Below, piece after piece: positions 1 through 6,823 of a DNA stretch of 19,306 bases (position 1 is the stretch's first letter; each line of letters opens with the position of its first letter). The DNA comes from Desulfovibrio sp. (lineage in GTDB: Bacteria > Desulfobacterota > Desulfovibrionia > Desulfovibrionales > Desulfovibrionaceae): assembly GCA_022837365.1 (NCBI GenBank), contig JALHHV010000075.1, positions 1-19,306 on the forward strand, written 5' to 3'. A program made the translations under genes and the position numbers. The notes below the pieces were generated by a model. That model saw only the letters and a list, made by a program, of their open reading frames with translations. It did not search any database and was not told the DNA's origin.

Positions 1-47
1 CACTGTCTGCGCCAGCAGCCGGAACGGCTGCCTCCCGGCTGCCCGGA

Positions 48-158
48 ACACTTCTGTCGGGGTTTACCCCGGCAGAGGTGTGGAGGAATAGCGGCCGGGG
101 ATAACCAAGCCGTAGGCTTACCGAGGAGCGGAGCGGAGTAAGCGAGGCTGGCGGCTTG
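48..158 (+). repeat. Two-part structured module C
   Basis: A 15-bp hairpin (48-62 with 67-81, loop TTTA, two G.T wobbles at 52/77 and 57/72) is followed about 25 nt later by a branched stem. The outer arms are CAAGCCG 106-112 and CGGCTTG 152-158; the inner arms are GCTTAC 116-121 and GTAAGC 138-143. The apical sequence contains GGAGCGGAGCGGAG, similar to the apical GGAGC..AGCG motif of modules A, B and D. The same order, compact GC hairpin then long stem, is seen in the other modules although the stem sequences differ. Confidence 0.6.
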
Positions 159-341
159 TCCGACTGCCTCGCTTACGGAGAGAGAGCGACCCAGCACCGG
201 CAGGTGCCTAAGGCGGCAGGATGCCCGCACTGCACCGACGCTGAATGCGAGAGATGACGGTCGAGAAGCACAGACGGTCTTCGTGGCGGCACTTTGCGCC
301 CACGAACACCACCTAAGCCTCCTGTTGAAGAACGTAGCGGA

Positions 342-379
342 AGTTGTGGTCTCCGGAGCTTGCGGAGGAGACGACAACT
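342..379 (+). repeat. Structured stem module E
   Basis: AGTTGT 342-347 pairs with ACAACT 374-379, then a G.G mismatch (348/373), then GTCTCC 349-354 pairs with GGAGAC 367-372. The loop 355-366 begins with GGAGC and ends with GGA, like the larger loop of modules A and B. A single internal G.G mismatch is also present in modules A and B. It was found by reading only; no folding program was run. Confidence 0.55.
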
Positions 380-444
380 GGAGCGGGGACGGCACGGCAC
401 TGACGGTCCTACGAAGACGCGCAAAGTGCGGAGTGAGCGACGGA

Positions 445-507
445 GGGGAGGGGTGGTCCCCTCCCTGAGCGAACTCCTCTCCTGCCGCCGCCTCGCCCGG
501 GAGTTCG
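445..507. repeat. Double hairpin module F
   Basis: A G/C-rich hairpin (445-453 with 458-466, loop TGGT, terminal G.T wobble) is followed after three bases by a 9-bp stem (470-478 with 499-507, terminal T.G wobble) enclosing a C-rich loop. The order hairpin then stem matches modules C and D, but the loop has the opposite purine/pyrimidine bias, so its orientation is uncertain. Confidence 0.5.
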
Positions 508-543
508 GAGGTAGAACCCTCGCAACTTACTGACGGAGCGTAC

Positions 544-681
544 TTAACATAATCCGGATTGTGCTAACCCGCAGCATGCAGGACGTTGGGGCGGGGCAGT
601 GTCCCGTCGAATAATGATGCCCTTCAAGCGGGTGATGCCGGTCGAGCGAGGAGTTACACAATCCCGATGGGATTATGTTAA
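544..681. repeat. 138-bp segment bounded by 12-bp inverted repeats
   Basis: TTAACATAATCC at 544-555 is the exact reverse complement of GGATTATGTTAA at 670-681. Each end is also a hairpin by itself, because an inner copy (GGATTGTGCTAAC 556-568; GTTACACAATCCC 653-665) faces it. The interior has no reading frame. This could be a miniature non-autonomous element, a recombination or replication site, or part of the surrounding structured array. I see no clear target-site duplication, so mobility is only a guess. Confidence 0.5.
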
Positions 682-711
682 TGTTCGCGGATTCGGGGCA
701 GGGACGGCCGT

Positions 712-840
712 GCTGGCACTGCGGCTCCCGGGCGTTTATGCTCTCCCCTCGGGGAGCTGGAGGGGGACTGACCAGCACGGCGAGCTGGCGGTTGTGGAGC
801 AAGCGCAGCGAGCGGAACAACCGACTGCTGGCCGTGACCT
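712..840 (+). repeat. Structured module A (paralogue of 8999-9130)
   Basis: A hairpin with a CTCG loop (743-747 with 752-756) precedes a long two-part stem. Arms 776-785 pair with 827-836 with one internal G.G mismatch, and CGGTTGT 789-795 pairs with ACAACCG 817-823. The apical region contains GGAGCAAGCGCAGCGAGCGG. A second copy lies at 8999-9130 in the same orientation. In the 68-nt core (772-839) the copies differ at five positions, and all five keep base pairing. Confidence 0.75.
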
Positions 841-951
841 TCTTTTCTTAATGCGCGAAGCGCGCCGCGGAACGGCCGCGAGTCTCTGACCGGAGTGGCT
901 TTGCCCGTAGGGAAGAGTCTCGCAGTGGAGCTGGCACAAGTGGAGTTCGTA

Positions 952-1022
952 GGGGCGCTCTGTGCCCCGGAGGACGGAACCAAGCCTTCTGAACGGAGCT
1001 TTAGCGTAGTGAAGAGGGCTTG
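952..1022 (+). repeat. Two-part structured module D
   Basis: GGGGC 952-956 and GCCCC 964-968 form a small hairpin. Twelve bases later CAAGCCTTCT 981-990 pairs over ten positions with AGAGGGCTTG 1013-1022 (one T.G wobble). The loop contains GGAGCTTTAGCGTAGTGA, resembling the apical motif of modules A and B. On the opposite strand it lies just downstream of the stop of the gene at 1035-1535 but has no T-run there, so an ordinary terminator reading is weak. Confidence 0.55.
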
Positions 1023-1034
1023 ACCGCTTTATTG

Positions 1035-1535
1035 TTACATCGTGCCCAATCCCTGCAGCAGGTCCATTAATGCTTCTTCTTCAGTGGCCACGTATGGCTT
1101 TCGGGATAGAATCATCCTGGCAATCTTGACGCCATCATCGACCTTTGTGATTTGCTGGAAATATGGCTTCCCGAACTCCGGCCAGACCAATTCGGCCTTA
1201 TCTCCCTCATTGACCAATTCCATATAGACGACTACTTTCCAACCATGATCGGCCTCATATCTCTTGCAGCCGTTGACCCTGATTTTCATTTCGTTATCCT
1301 TGACGGTCACGGTCCCTTTCTCAAAGTCCATGTCAATCTTGGTGATTTCGACTGACGGAATGCGCATCTGCTGGGATACGATGGCGTGGTCCTCATAGGA
1401 AATGTATCGAGGCGTGGCGTAGATTTCAATGGCCTCGACGTACATACGACCGCTATAGTTCAGCGGATTTGTGCTTTGGGCGTGGCCCAGGATGCCGGAT
1501 AGAACCAGCATCACGATAAGAATTGTTCGTTTCAT
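1035..1535 (-). CDS. Secreted hypothetical protein
   Basis: A 166-residue protein with a clear signal peptide: basic start (MKRT), hydrophobic stretch at about 5-16 and a likely cleavage after the HA of GHAQS near residue 19. The mature part is probably periplasmic or surface-exposed and of mixed charge. No lipobox Cys follows the signal, so it is not an obvious lipoprotein. I do not recognise a domain. It starts 14 bases after the stop of the upstream gene at 1550-2011 and is probably co-transcribed with it. It is the last gene before the hairpin array. Confidence 0.75.
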   Translation of the reverse strand: MKRTILIVMLVLSGILGHAQSTNPLNYSGRMYVEAIEIYATPRYISYEDHAIVSQQMRIPSVEITKIDMDFEKGTVTVKDNEMKIRVNGCKRYEADHGWKVVVYMELVNEGDKAELVWPEFGKPYFQQITKVDDGVKIARMILSRKPYVATEEEALMDLLQGLGTM

Positions 1536-1549
1536 TGGATGAAGTATTA

Positions 1550-2011
1550 TTAAGATTGAATTTCAGCGGATTCCTCGTGGACTTCAACGAGGATGACAGG
1601 GAGTCCCATGCCACCAGACAGCCCTTCAAGGCGACTGGTTATCCATTCTTGACCTTTCTCCGGGCGGTCTTTGAAGAACTTGGCGGTCAGACGCTCTGCT
1701 CCGCTGATGATGAGGGCGCGGACGAAGCGGCGGTTGATGATGCCGGTGGCCTTGCGGTAGACCACTTCAAACTCGGGGTTCTTCTGATCCAGGACATATA
1801 CCCTGCCGACTGCCTTCTCCTGAGAAATCAAGGATTCGATGGTCTCTTTGTGGCCGTCCAGAGAGACGCAGAGGACGGAGGTGTTCCACTTCTTGCGGAG
1901 GTCATCGGCCATCTGGGCAACGATGAAGGATTCGCTCACTTCGTCAGTGGCGTTGATGCGCTGTACACGACCTTTTTCGTAACCGGGGATTTGATTGATT
2001 ATTTCTGCCAT
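1550..2011 (-). CDS. DnaB-like RecA-fold protein without P-loop (putative)
   Basis: A 153-residue protein. Its layout resembles the C-terminal ATPase domain of DnaB helicase. A segment IPGYEKGRVQRINATDEVSES stands where DnaB has its GRPGMGKT loop. It is followed by a VLCVSLDGHKETIESLIS segment like the VLFFSLEM strand of DnaB, a RALIISGAERL strand like Walker B, and a final GLPVILVEV strand. No Walker A lysine-glycine motif is visible, so ATP binding is doubtful. The family call is my inference from pattern and may be wrong. The gene has its own candidate promoter with three TTCGGCA boxes and leads an operon with the secreted protein. Confidence 0.6.
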   Translation of the reverse strand: MAEIINQIPGYEKGRVQRINATDEVSESFIVAQMADDLRKKWNTSVLCVSLDGHKETIESLISQEKAVGRVYVLDQKNPEFEVVYRKATGIINRRFVRALIISGAERLTAKFFKDRPEKGQEWITSRLEGLSGGMGLPVILVEVHEESAEIQS

Positions 2012-2020
2012 ATCTTACTT

Positions 2021-2066
2021 TTTTCGGCAAAAATAACCGAACCTTCGGCAGAAATTCGGCAGAAGC
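2021..2066 (-). promoter_or_regulatory. Promoter with three TTCGGCA boxes
   Basis: Read on the minus strand, TATTTTTG (2028-2035) fits the Bacteroides -7 consensus TAnnTTTG and would start transcription near 2021, ten bases before the ATG at 2011. No good -33 TTTG is found at the normal distance. Three copies of TTCGGCA(A/G)AA on the plus strand have their GGCA at 2026, 2047 and 2058, spaced 21 and 11 bp, thus on one DNA face. The first overlaps the -7 box. This arrangement suggests a bound regulator. Confidence 0.5.
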
Positions 2067-2632
2067 TAAGAAATAGCGTTAAAAACGGAAATATTTTGGC
2101 AGGTGGTGCTGCCCAACTGGAGCTGTTGTCCCTCAGTTGCGTGAATATGGCCGAAGAGATGCCACTTGGGTTTTGCCTTCAGAACGAAGTTGAGTATCTC
2201 CGGGGAGCCCAGATCTTCATCGAGGACGCCGTATGGTGGATAATGAGTAACAAGGATGTCAAGATCGATGGGGATATCTTCATCGGCAATCCTTGCGTTC
2301 CCGGAAACAGTGCCGATAATTACACCGTCGCAATCCTCTACGGCATCCTGCAAAACAGTGATGCCGGCAGCCTCAAACTTGCGTATGATGTCATTGGCTT
2401 GGTTCAGGTCAAAAGATAGTTCATGGTTGCCCGGGACAAAGAGTTTCCATTTGGCCGGAAGCGCCCCGAACCAAGAGATGAAATCATCATACTCGACGCC
2501 TTTTAGATCATCCTCCACGGCATCACCGGCACAAATGACAATATCTGCATTCTCCGGCACCTGCAGGTGGCGATGATTGCCGTGGGTGTCGGAGAATGCG
2601 AAGATGGCCTTATTACTGGTCTTGATGAGCAT
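2066..2632 (-). CDS. Calcineurin-like metallophosphoesterase
   Basis: A 188-residue protein with the full metal-binding set of the calcineurin-like family: SDTHGN (D15, H17), GD (D37), GNHE (N69, H70), TH (H130) and GHIH (H162, H164). Members of this fold hydrolyse phosphodiesters or phosphomonoesters of nucleotides, nucleic acids or proteins using two metal ions. No signal peptide or extra domain is present, so it should be a small cytosolic single-domain enzyme; the substrate cannot be told. It starts two bases after the stop of the nuclease-like gene and closes the WYL operon, so its work is probably linked to the nuclease. Confidence 0.9.
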   Translation of the reverse strand: MLIKTSNKAIFAFSDTHGNHRHLQVPENADIVICAGDAVEDDLKGVEYDDFISWFGALPAKWKLFVPGNHELSFDLNQANDIIRKFEAAGITVLQDAVEDCDGVIIGTVSGNARIADEDIPIDLDILVTHYPPYGVLDEDLGSPEILNFVLKAKPKWHLFGHIHATEGQQLQLGSTTCQNISVFNAIS

Positions 2633-2634
2633 CG

Positions 2635-3606
2635 TTATATGATTTCATCGAAACGATAGAACTGGCGTATGCTTTCAGGTAGATTCATTAAGAATTTGTG
2701 GTTCGCTTCTGAACCGAGAACGCTCTGATACGTCATTAGATTGTTGATAATGAGTCCCTTGCCATCTTCCTCTGCGCAATGAGCAAGCCCTTTTTGTAAA
2801 ATGCTATATGCATCTTTATAAGATTGGTATTTATCAGAAGCCTTAGGAACTCTATCTCCAAATTTGAAGAGGATTTCTCCAAGAACGACCTTCTTCCCGC
2901 TAAAGCAATCCTCTCCTTTCATCAACTCGGTGGTAACGCCGAGATAGTGGGAGATCATCTGTTTGACTCCCTCGTTATAGAAAGACTTATCTTCTACGCT
3001 ATCAAGAAAGCGCTTTGACTCCTTTTCCACTAAATGGACACCAGCCTCTTTGAGTGTGCCTGCTAGTCTTTCATAAATCTTGTCATAGTAATCAACCTTC
3101 TTCACTTCAACAGGCTTGCTCCCTAGATACTCAGAGAACTTAGATTCAAGGTACATAATGCAGTTCTCGCCTAATAGGACCACATCAACATTGGAGTAAT
3201 TACCACTACCAGGACTTACCTCATTTTTAACCTCAAATCGGCTCTCTATAAATTTCTCCTCTTTACCATTAACCGTCAAATAGATGGGGTTGTCTTTACT
3301 GACCGAATAGAACACCAGTAATGATGCAAGCGATGAGGAGTGAAGTGTCGTAATCTTATTAGCCTCTTGTCCATCGCCGCTGATAGCTTGCACGAACTTG
3401 GAGCAAAACGTCGGATCGTCAATCTTGAAGATATCCTTTATACAGTGTCCAGCAAAAGCGAGTGACCAAGGAGACTCTTTGCCCTTGGAATAATTCGATT
3501 TTAGCTGTACGTTACCGGAAGTAAGGAACGCGTTGCCTTGAAAAAACTTATACAGGCCTTTTGATTTGGCAGATTCGTCCAACCTCTTGCTATTGCTCAT
3601 CATCAT
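2635..3606 (-). CDS. PD-(D/E)XK-like nuclease (putative)
   Basis: A 323-residue protein with no signal peptide. Around residues 121-156 it has the pattern of a PD-(D/E)XK nuclease core: acidic residues in ESRFEVKNE, then a hydrophobic strand with D141 (SNVDVVLL), then a strand ending in E154-S-K156 (MYLESKFSEYL). This fits Bacteroidetes proteins annotated as putative restriction endonucleases, but I cannot name the family with certainty. Three ATGs follow one another at the start (3606, 3603, 3600). The gene begins inside the end of the WYL gene (17-base overlap) and is translationally coupled to it. No methylase accompanies it. Confidence 0.7.
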   Translation of the reverse strand: MMMSNSKRLDESAKSKGLYKFFQGNAFLTSGNVQLKSNYSKGKESPWSLAFAGHCIKDIFKIDDPTFCSKFVQAISGDGQEANKITTLHSSSLASLLVFYSVSKDNPIYLTVNGKEEKFIESRFEVKNEVSPGSGNYSNVDVVLLGENCIMYLESKFSEYLGSKPVEVKKVDYYDKIYERLAGTLKEAGVHLVEKESKRFLDSVEDKSFYNEGVKQMISHYLGVTTELMKGEDCFSGKKVVLGEILFKFGDRVPKASDKYQSYKDAYSILQKGLAHCAEEDGKGLIINNLMTYQSVLGSEANHKFLMNLPESIRQFYRFDEII

Positions 3607-4507
3607 AATAGGTGTTTAATTGATTGATCGTTTCTTTGATTGCTGTACGAAGCGTTTTCGGTTCCAAGACTTCAATGGTATCACCAAACGAAAGAATATC
3701 CTGCTTAAAGTCATAGTCAGGAGCAAGGTTGTAGGCAAAGACGCTATGGTCACGGTGTGTTTCGATCTCTTCCTGGCTGCTATGCAGTGGAAGGGAGCGG
3801 AAGTAGCGAACCTGTTTGCCGTGGACCTTCAAGAGGACCTGCTGGCTCTTCATATCGTCATACTTGCGCACTCCGTATAGAGACTGGAACCAGGCCTTGG
3901 CATCCAGACCTTCCGGTACCTTGAACGTATCGGGAAGTATCTCCACCTCGAGCATCCGATCAAGCGCGTACATGTGTGGTTTGAAGTCCTTGTCGTAATC
4001 CTTATGGCCATACAGATACCAACGGCGCTTGAATTCTCTGATAAAGTACGGCTCCAGCTCGAAGGTCCGTTCCTCGTCCATCCGGTAGCCCTGGTAGCGA
4101 ACCTTCAGCTTCCGATTGTCACGGATGGCCTGGATGACGGTGGTCAGAAACTGGTGGCTGGAAGGCACATTCTCGAAGAAGATTCGGTCTTTCATGCCAG
4201 CGCTCTCGTTGAGAAGGGAGTTCAAGCTAAGGGCATCCAGCATCCAGGCGCGGATACCTGTGCCGTCCATATCTTCTTCGTTGACGATGCTATAAGTGTT
4301 GTCTCTACGGTCGCAAACAATCTCGATACCGAAGATGTCGGATATTGCTTCAATATGATTCGCGAACGTGCGCGCGGCAAGGTCACTGCCGAATTCGTTT
4401 ACCGTACTCCGCCTCCATAGTTGCCTAAGTTGAGCCAACGTCTGCGGCCCGCGGCTCTGGAGCGTTTCCAGTAGCCAAATGTAAGATTTGAAATAATTCT
4501 TTGCCAT
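3590..4507 (-). CDS. WYL-domain transcriptional regulator
   Basis: A 305-residue protein with an N-terminal winged-helix-like region (about 1-75) and a WYL domain (about 120-200) containing the eponymous W163-Y164-L165 in RRWYLYGH and the preceding LEPYFIREF segment. WYL regulators bind ligands, often nucleic acids or nucleotides, and many repress defence operons. The start at 4507 is preferred over one at 4651: the family normally begins with such a helix, and a TAnnTTTG box sits at 4517-4524. That makes the mRNA almost leaderless. It is the first gene of an operon with the nuclease and phosphoesterase, and probably controls its own promoter. Confidence 0.88.
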   Translation of the reverse strand: MAKNYFKSYIWLLETLQSRGPQTLAQLRQLWRRSTVNEFGSDLAARTFANHIEAISDIFGIEIVCDRRDNTYSIVNEEDMDGTGIRAWMLDALSLNSLLNESAGMKDRIFFENVPSSHQFLTTVIQAIRDNRKLKVRYQGYRMDEERTFELEPYFIREFKRRWYLYGHKDYDKDFKPHMYALDRMLEVEILPDTFKVPEGLDAKAWFQSLYGVRKYDDMKSQQVLLKVHGKQVRYFRSLPLHSSQEEIETHRDHSVFAYNLAPDYDFKQDILSFGDTIEVLEPKTLRTAIKETINQLNTYYDDEQ

Positions 4508-4604
4508 ATCTGACCACAAAGATAGCCATATCTTCGGCAAAATAATGGCAGAATATAGAAAAAGTGCATTTGCCTGAATCTTGCCGAAGCCCCGATTACC
4601 TTTG
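4508..4604. promoter_or_regulatory. Divergent promoter region of WYL and protease genes
   Basis: On the minus strand TATCTTTG (4517-4524) fits a -7 box for the WYL gene. On the plus strand TACCTTTG (4597-4604) fits one for the protease gene. The -33 matches are poor on both sides. Between them lie CTTCGGCAA (4532-4540) and its exact inverse TTGCCGAAG (4581-4589), plus a half-matching GGCAGAA box whose GGCA is 11 bp from the first. These resemble the boxes at 2021-2066 and are likely operator sites. Confidence 0.5.
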
Positions 4605-4626
4605 TCGCCAGAAAAAGAATAAGAGT

Positions 4627-5211
4627 ATGGAAATAAAGCAACTTGAGCCAAAGGACAAAGTGCTCACCTTCTTTGGGGAATTCAAAAGCGCAACAGTGGA
4701 AAGCGCAATCAAGGAAATCGTCAAAATCAACATCTCTGACCAGGAATACCTGAAACAGTGTCGGCAATGGGCCATTGATAATGGACAAGATCCGTCGCCG
4801 GCCAAACTTACGCCAATTGAATTCTATCTCTCCACCTATGGCGGTGCATGCTATGATGGTTTAGCGCTACACGATGTCATCAAATCATCAAACACACCTG
4901 TTGAAGTGATTTGTACAGGGAAGATCATGTCAATGGGCGTCATCGTCGCCTTGGGCGCTAAGGTGCGCAAGGCGTACCGAAATACAACCTTTATGATTCA
5001 CCAAGTATCAGGCCTCTCGTTCGGAACACTCCGGGAGATGGAGGATACCGTGGCTGAAGCTTCCCGTATCAACGAGATTCTTTTCAGTATCATTAAATCC
5101 AAGACGAAGGTAACTGAAGAGCAGTTGAACGAGGTCCTGCAGAAGAAGAAAGACTGGTTCATTACAGCCTCAGAGGCCCTGGAACTTGGGATTCTGACGG
5201 AATTGCTGTAG
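4627..5211 (+). CDS. ClpP-family serine protease
   Basis: A 194-residue protein with the ClpP/crotonase-like fold pattern: a substrate-strand glycine pair (LSTYGGACYDG, about 68-78), the nucleophile S102 in the context MSMG, H125 in FMIHQ, and D176 in KKKDWF. The catalytic triad is therefore complete. ClpP needs an unfoldase partner; none is encoded here. It differs from housekeeping ClpP by its divergent nucleophile strand and by a longer insertion before the GG motif, so it is probably an accessory paralogue. The start at 4627 is chosen because a TACCTTTG box at 4597-4604 would put the transcript start near 4611; the alternative GTG at 4564 lies upstream of that box. Confidence 0.88.
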   Translation: MEIKQLEPKDKVLTFFGEFKSATVESAIKEIVKINISDQEYLKQCRQWAIDNGQDPSPAKLTPIEFYLSTYGGACYDGLALHDVIKSSNTPVEVICTGKIMSMGVIVALGAKVRKAYRNTTFMIHQVSGLSFGTLREMEDTVAEASRINEILFSIIKSKTKVTEEQLNEVLQKKKDWFITASEALELGILTELL

Positions 5212-5243
5212 GAACGTCGACAATACTACTAACCGAACGTTTT

Positions 5244-5729
5244 CTATGATAAGATGGCGGAAAGAATGAGGATGCCCAGGATGATAATGATCCAGATGAA
5301 GGACCAATCGACGTCTTTCTTCTTCCTGCCGGTTGCCTGAACAGCCGGTTTGGGTTTGATCGGCTCCGGCTGGAGTGAAGGATTCGATGCAATTGATGCC
5401 ATTGCTGCTTCGGACGGCAAGTAATGCTCCCGAACGGCGGCCAAGAGTTCCTTTGCCTGCGCAATCAGTTTCTCACACTCAACGACTTCATCTTCCAGTT
5501 CCTCGCTGTCCTCGAAATCGCCTGGATATTCTTCTTCTCTTTCCTCATCATCGTCAATGGCCTCGACCGGAAGATTGGATATGAGAAAAATGACATCGGC
5601 CTCTATCTCGTTCAACTTACTTTCCAAATCGACGGGGTCGAAGGATAGGTCGGTGAGATAGTCTTTCTCGGTCAAGGTCGTCAGGAACTCTACTCCCAGA
5701 CGAACTGCTGCTGATTCATTCTCGTACAT
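5244..5729 (-). CDS. Acidic tail-anchored membrane protein
   Basis: A 161-residue protein. Residues 55-85 are very acidic (runs of Asp and Glu), 86-104 look helical, 110-138 are a Pro-rich linker ending in basic RKKK, and 142-160 form one strongly hydrophobic segment at the extreme C terminus. The topology should be a cytosolic N-terminal domain held at the inner membrane by the tail. No known domain is recognised. It is the last gene of the operon starting at the Sel1 gene, five bases after the glycosylase stop, and converges on the protease gene. Confidence 0.75.
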   Translation of the reverse strand: MYENESAAVRLGVEFLTTLTEKDYLTDLSFDPVDLESKLNEIEADVIFLISNLPVEAIDDDEEREEEYPGDFEDSEELEDEVVECEKLIAQAKELLAAVREHYLPSEAAMASIASNPSLQPEPIKPKPAVQATGRKKKDVDWSFIWIIIILGILILSAILS

Positions 5730-5734
5730 AGGCG

Positions 5735-6823
5735 TCAGTCAAAGATTTGTTCCCATTCCGCGGATAGCTTGTCCAGGTCGCCCCAGCCATAGTTCTTGTT
5801 GCTCCCACTGGTCTCCGGTAAGCGCAAAACCTTCACATTGGCCAGTGCAGGATTCTTTTTCAAGTCTCTCTCGATCTGCACACCGAAGTCGTCATATTTC
5901 CCGAAGCCGTTGATGGCGACGACATTGATGGACGGATGCTTGGCCATGAAGCCAAGTATGTCGTTGGGCTTACCATCACGAATGTCTTTGTCGTTGCTGC
6001 TGTCAGGGCGAATGGCGGATTGGTAGTAATCCCACAAAGCGATGTGATGTTTGGACAGAAATGCTTGCTTCTGCTCATAACCAATCGGCATCTGTTCTCC
6101 TTTGAGACGGCTTAATACCTCCCAGATGCGGTTGGAATTGGAATAGTAATACTGCTTATGAGCCAACGATTCGCCTCCCGGGAGTGTGCCGAGAATTAAT
6201 ATCTTCGGCTCATCACACATCAGCGGAGGGAATCCGAAGGTCCTTGCAAACTCCAAGTTCTTTTGCTCGCTTTTCTTGTAGAATCGCCAAGGTTTCAGGT
6301 CTTGCTCCTTCTTCTCGTCTTTCAGGTTGAGCCTGGTGCTTTGTATGATCTCCTTCGGCTCAGTAGACTCTTCGTCCTTCCATATCACCCTAAGGCCTTC
6401 ACCGCTGAAACTCTGCTCTCCGAACATATCTTCCCAGAGATATGACGGATGCGTTTCGACTTTGCCGTTGTCCCTTCGATATGATCTGATAAGAAATGAA
6501 GCACGATACTCCTTATCTGGATTCTCGAAAGTGACATCTATGCCAAAGGTATGCGGATACAATGAGCCTTTGTTCGGGAAATATGGAACATCGTATTTGC
6601 CGGTCTTCCTATGAATCATTTTCTTATCCTGCATCCAAGCTTCTTCCCGAGCCTTCTCTCCATAAAGATAGAACTCAATATCGACGGGATAGATTCTCGT
6701 CTTTTTGTTCACGAGGAAGTAGCCACCCCAGAAAACGACTTCTGCTATCTTCCGGAACTCCTTAATGATGGTCTTCTCATTCGCCTCACGGGCGTTGAAT
6801 TGTAAGCTTCCTCCGGTGACCAT
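5735..6823 (-). CDS. Uracil/deoxyinosine DNA glycosylase with extra N-terminal domain
   Basis: A 362-residue protein. The C-terminal half (about 205-362) is a uracil-DNA-glycosylase superfamily domain of the family-6 (deoxyinosine glycosylase) type: ILGTLPGGES (210-219), YYYSNSNRIWEVL (225-237), the IALWD segment (261-265), AINGFGKYDDFG (303-314) and RLPETSGSN (334-342). Such enzymes remove deaminated bases. Residues 1-160 form a separate domain I cannot assign firmly; segments such as VDIEFYLYGE and LYPHTFGIDVTFE recall the order of motifs in alkyladenine glycosylases, a weak impression. Its start overlaps the deiminase gene by up to 79 bases, so the true start could be later. Confidence 0.85.
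   Translation of the reverse strand: MVTGGSLQFNAREANEKTIIKEFRKIAEVVFWGGYFLVNKKTRIYPVDIEFYLYGEKAREEAWMQDKKMIHRKTGKYDVPYFPNKGSLYPHTFGIDVTFENPDKEYRASFLIRSYRRDNGKVETHPSYLWEDMFGEQSFSGEGLRVIWKDEESTEPKEIIQSTRLNLKDEKKEQDLKPWRFYKKSEQKNLEFARTFGFPPLMCDEPKILILGTLPGGESLAHKQYYYSNSNRIWEVLSRLKGEQMPIGYEQKQAFLSKHHIALWDYYQSAIRPDSSNDKDIRDGKPNDILGFMAKHPSINVVAINGFGKYDDFGVQIERDLKKNPALANVKVLRLPETSGSNKNYGWGDLDKLSAEWEQIFD

Larger units (their letters stand above)
1..1034. other. GC-rich non-coding hairpin array
   Basis: No reading frame here looks like a protein: all frames are short, overlap on both strands and are rich in Arg, Pro, Ser and Gly as expected for GC-rich non-coding DNA. Instead the stretch is packed with perfect or near-perfect inverted repeats. 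Besides the units listed separately I see arms at 15-21/25-31 (GAA loop), 853-856/860-863 and 866-870/876-880. The right end stops 13 bases short of the stop codon of the secreted-protein gene. The left end runs out of the window, so the array may be longer. I do not recognise a named RNA family. Confidence 0.75.

Noticed and set aside
952..1022. Simple rho-independent terminator for the gene at 1035-1535
   Set aside because: Position fits, but no T-run follows on the minus strand, and the T.G wobble would be an A.C mismatch in that transcript.
1..1034. CRISPR array or integron attC sites
   Set aside because: Repeats are not of constant unit and spacer length, no cas gene is present, and the conserved RYYYAAC/GTTRRRY core pairs of attC sites were not found.
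1523..2419. Plus-strand frame of about 298 codons
   Set aside because: It lies antisense to the DnaB-like and phosphoesterase genes, and the latter has full catalytic motifs on the minus strand.
5212..5243. Shared terminator between the protease and tail-anchored genes
   Set aside because: Only AACGT/ACGTT arms around a long loop are visible, too weak to call.
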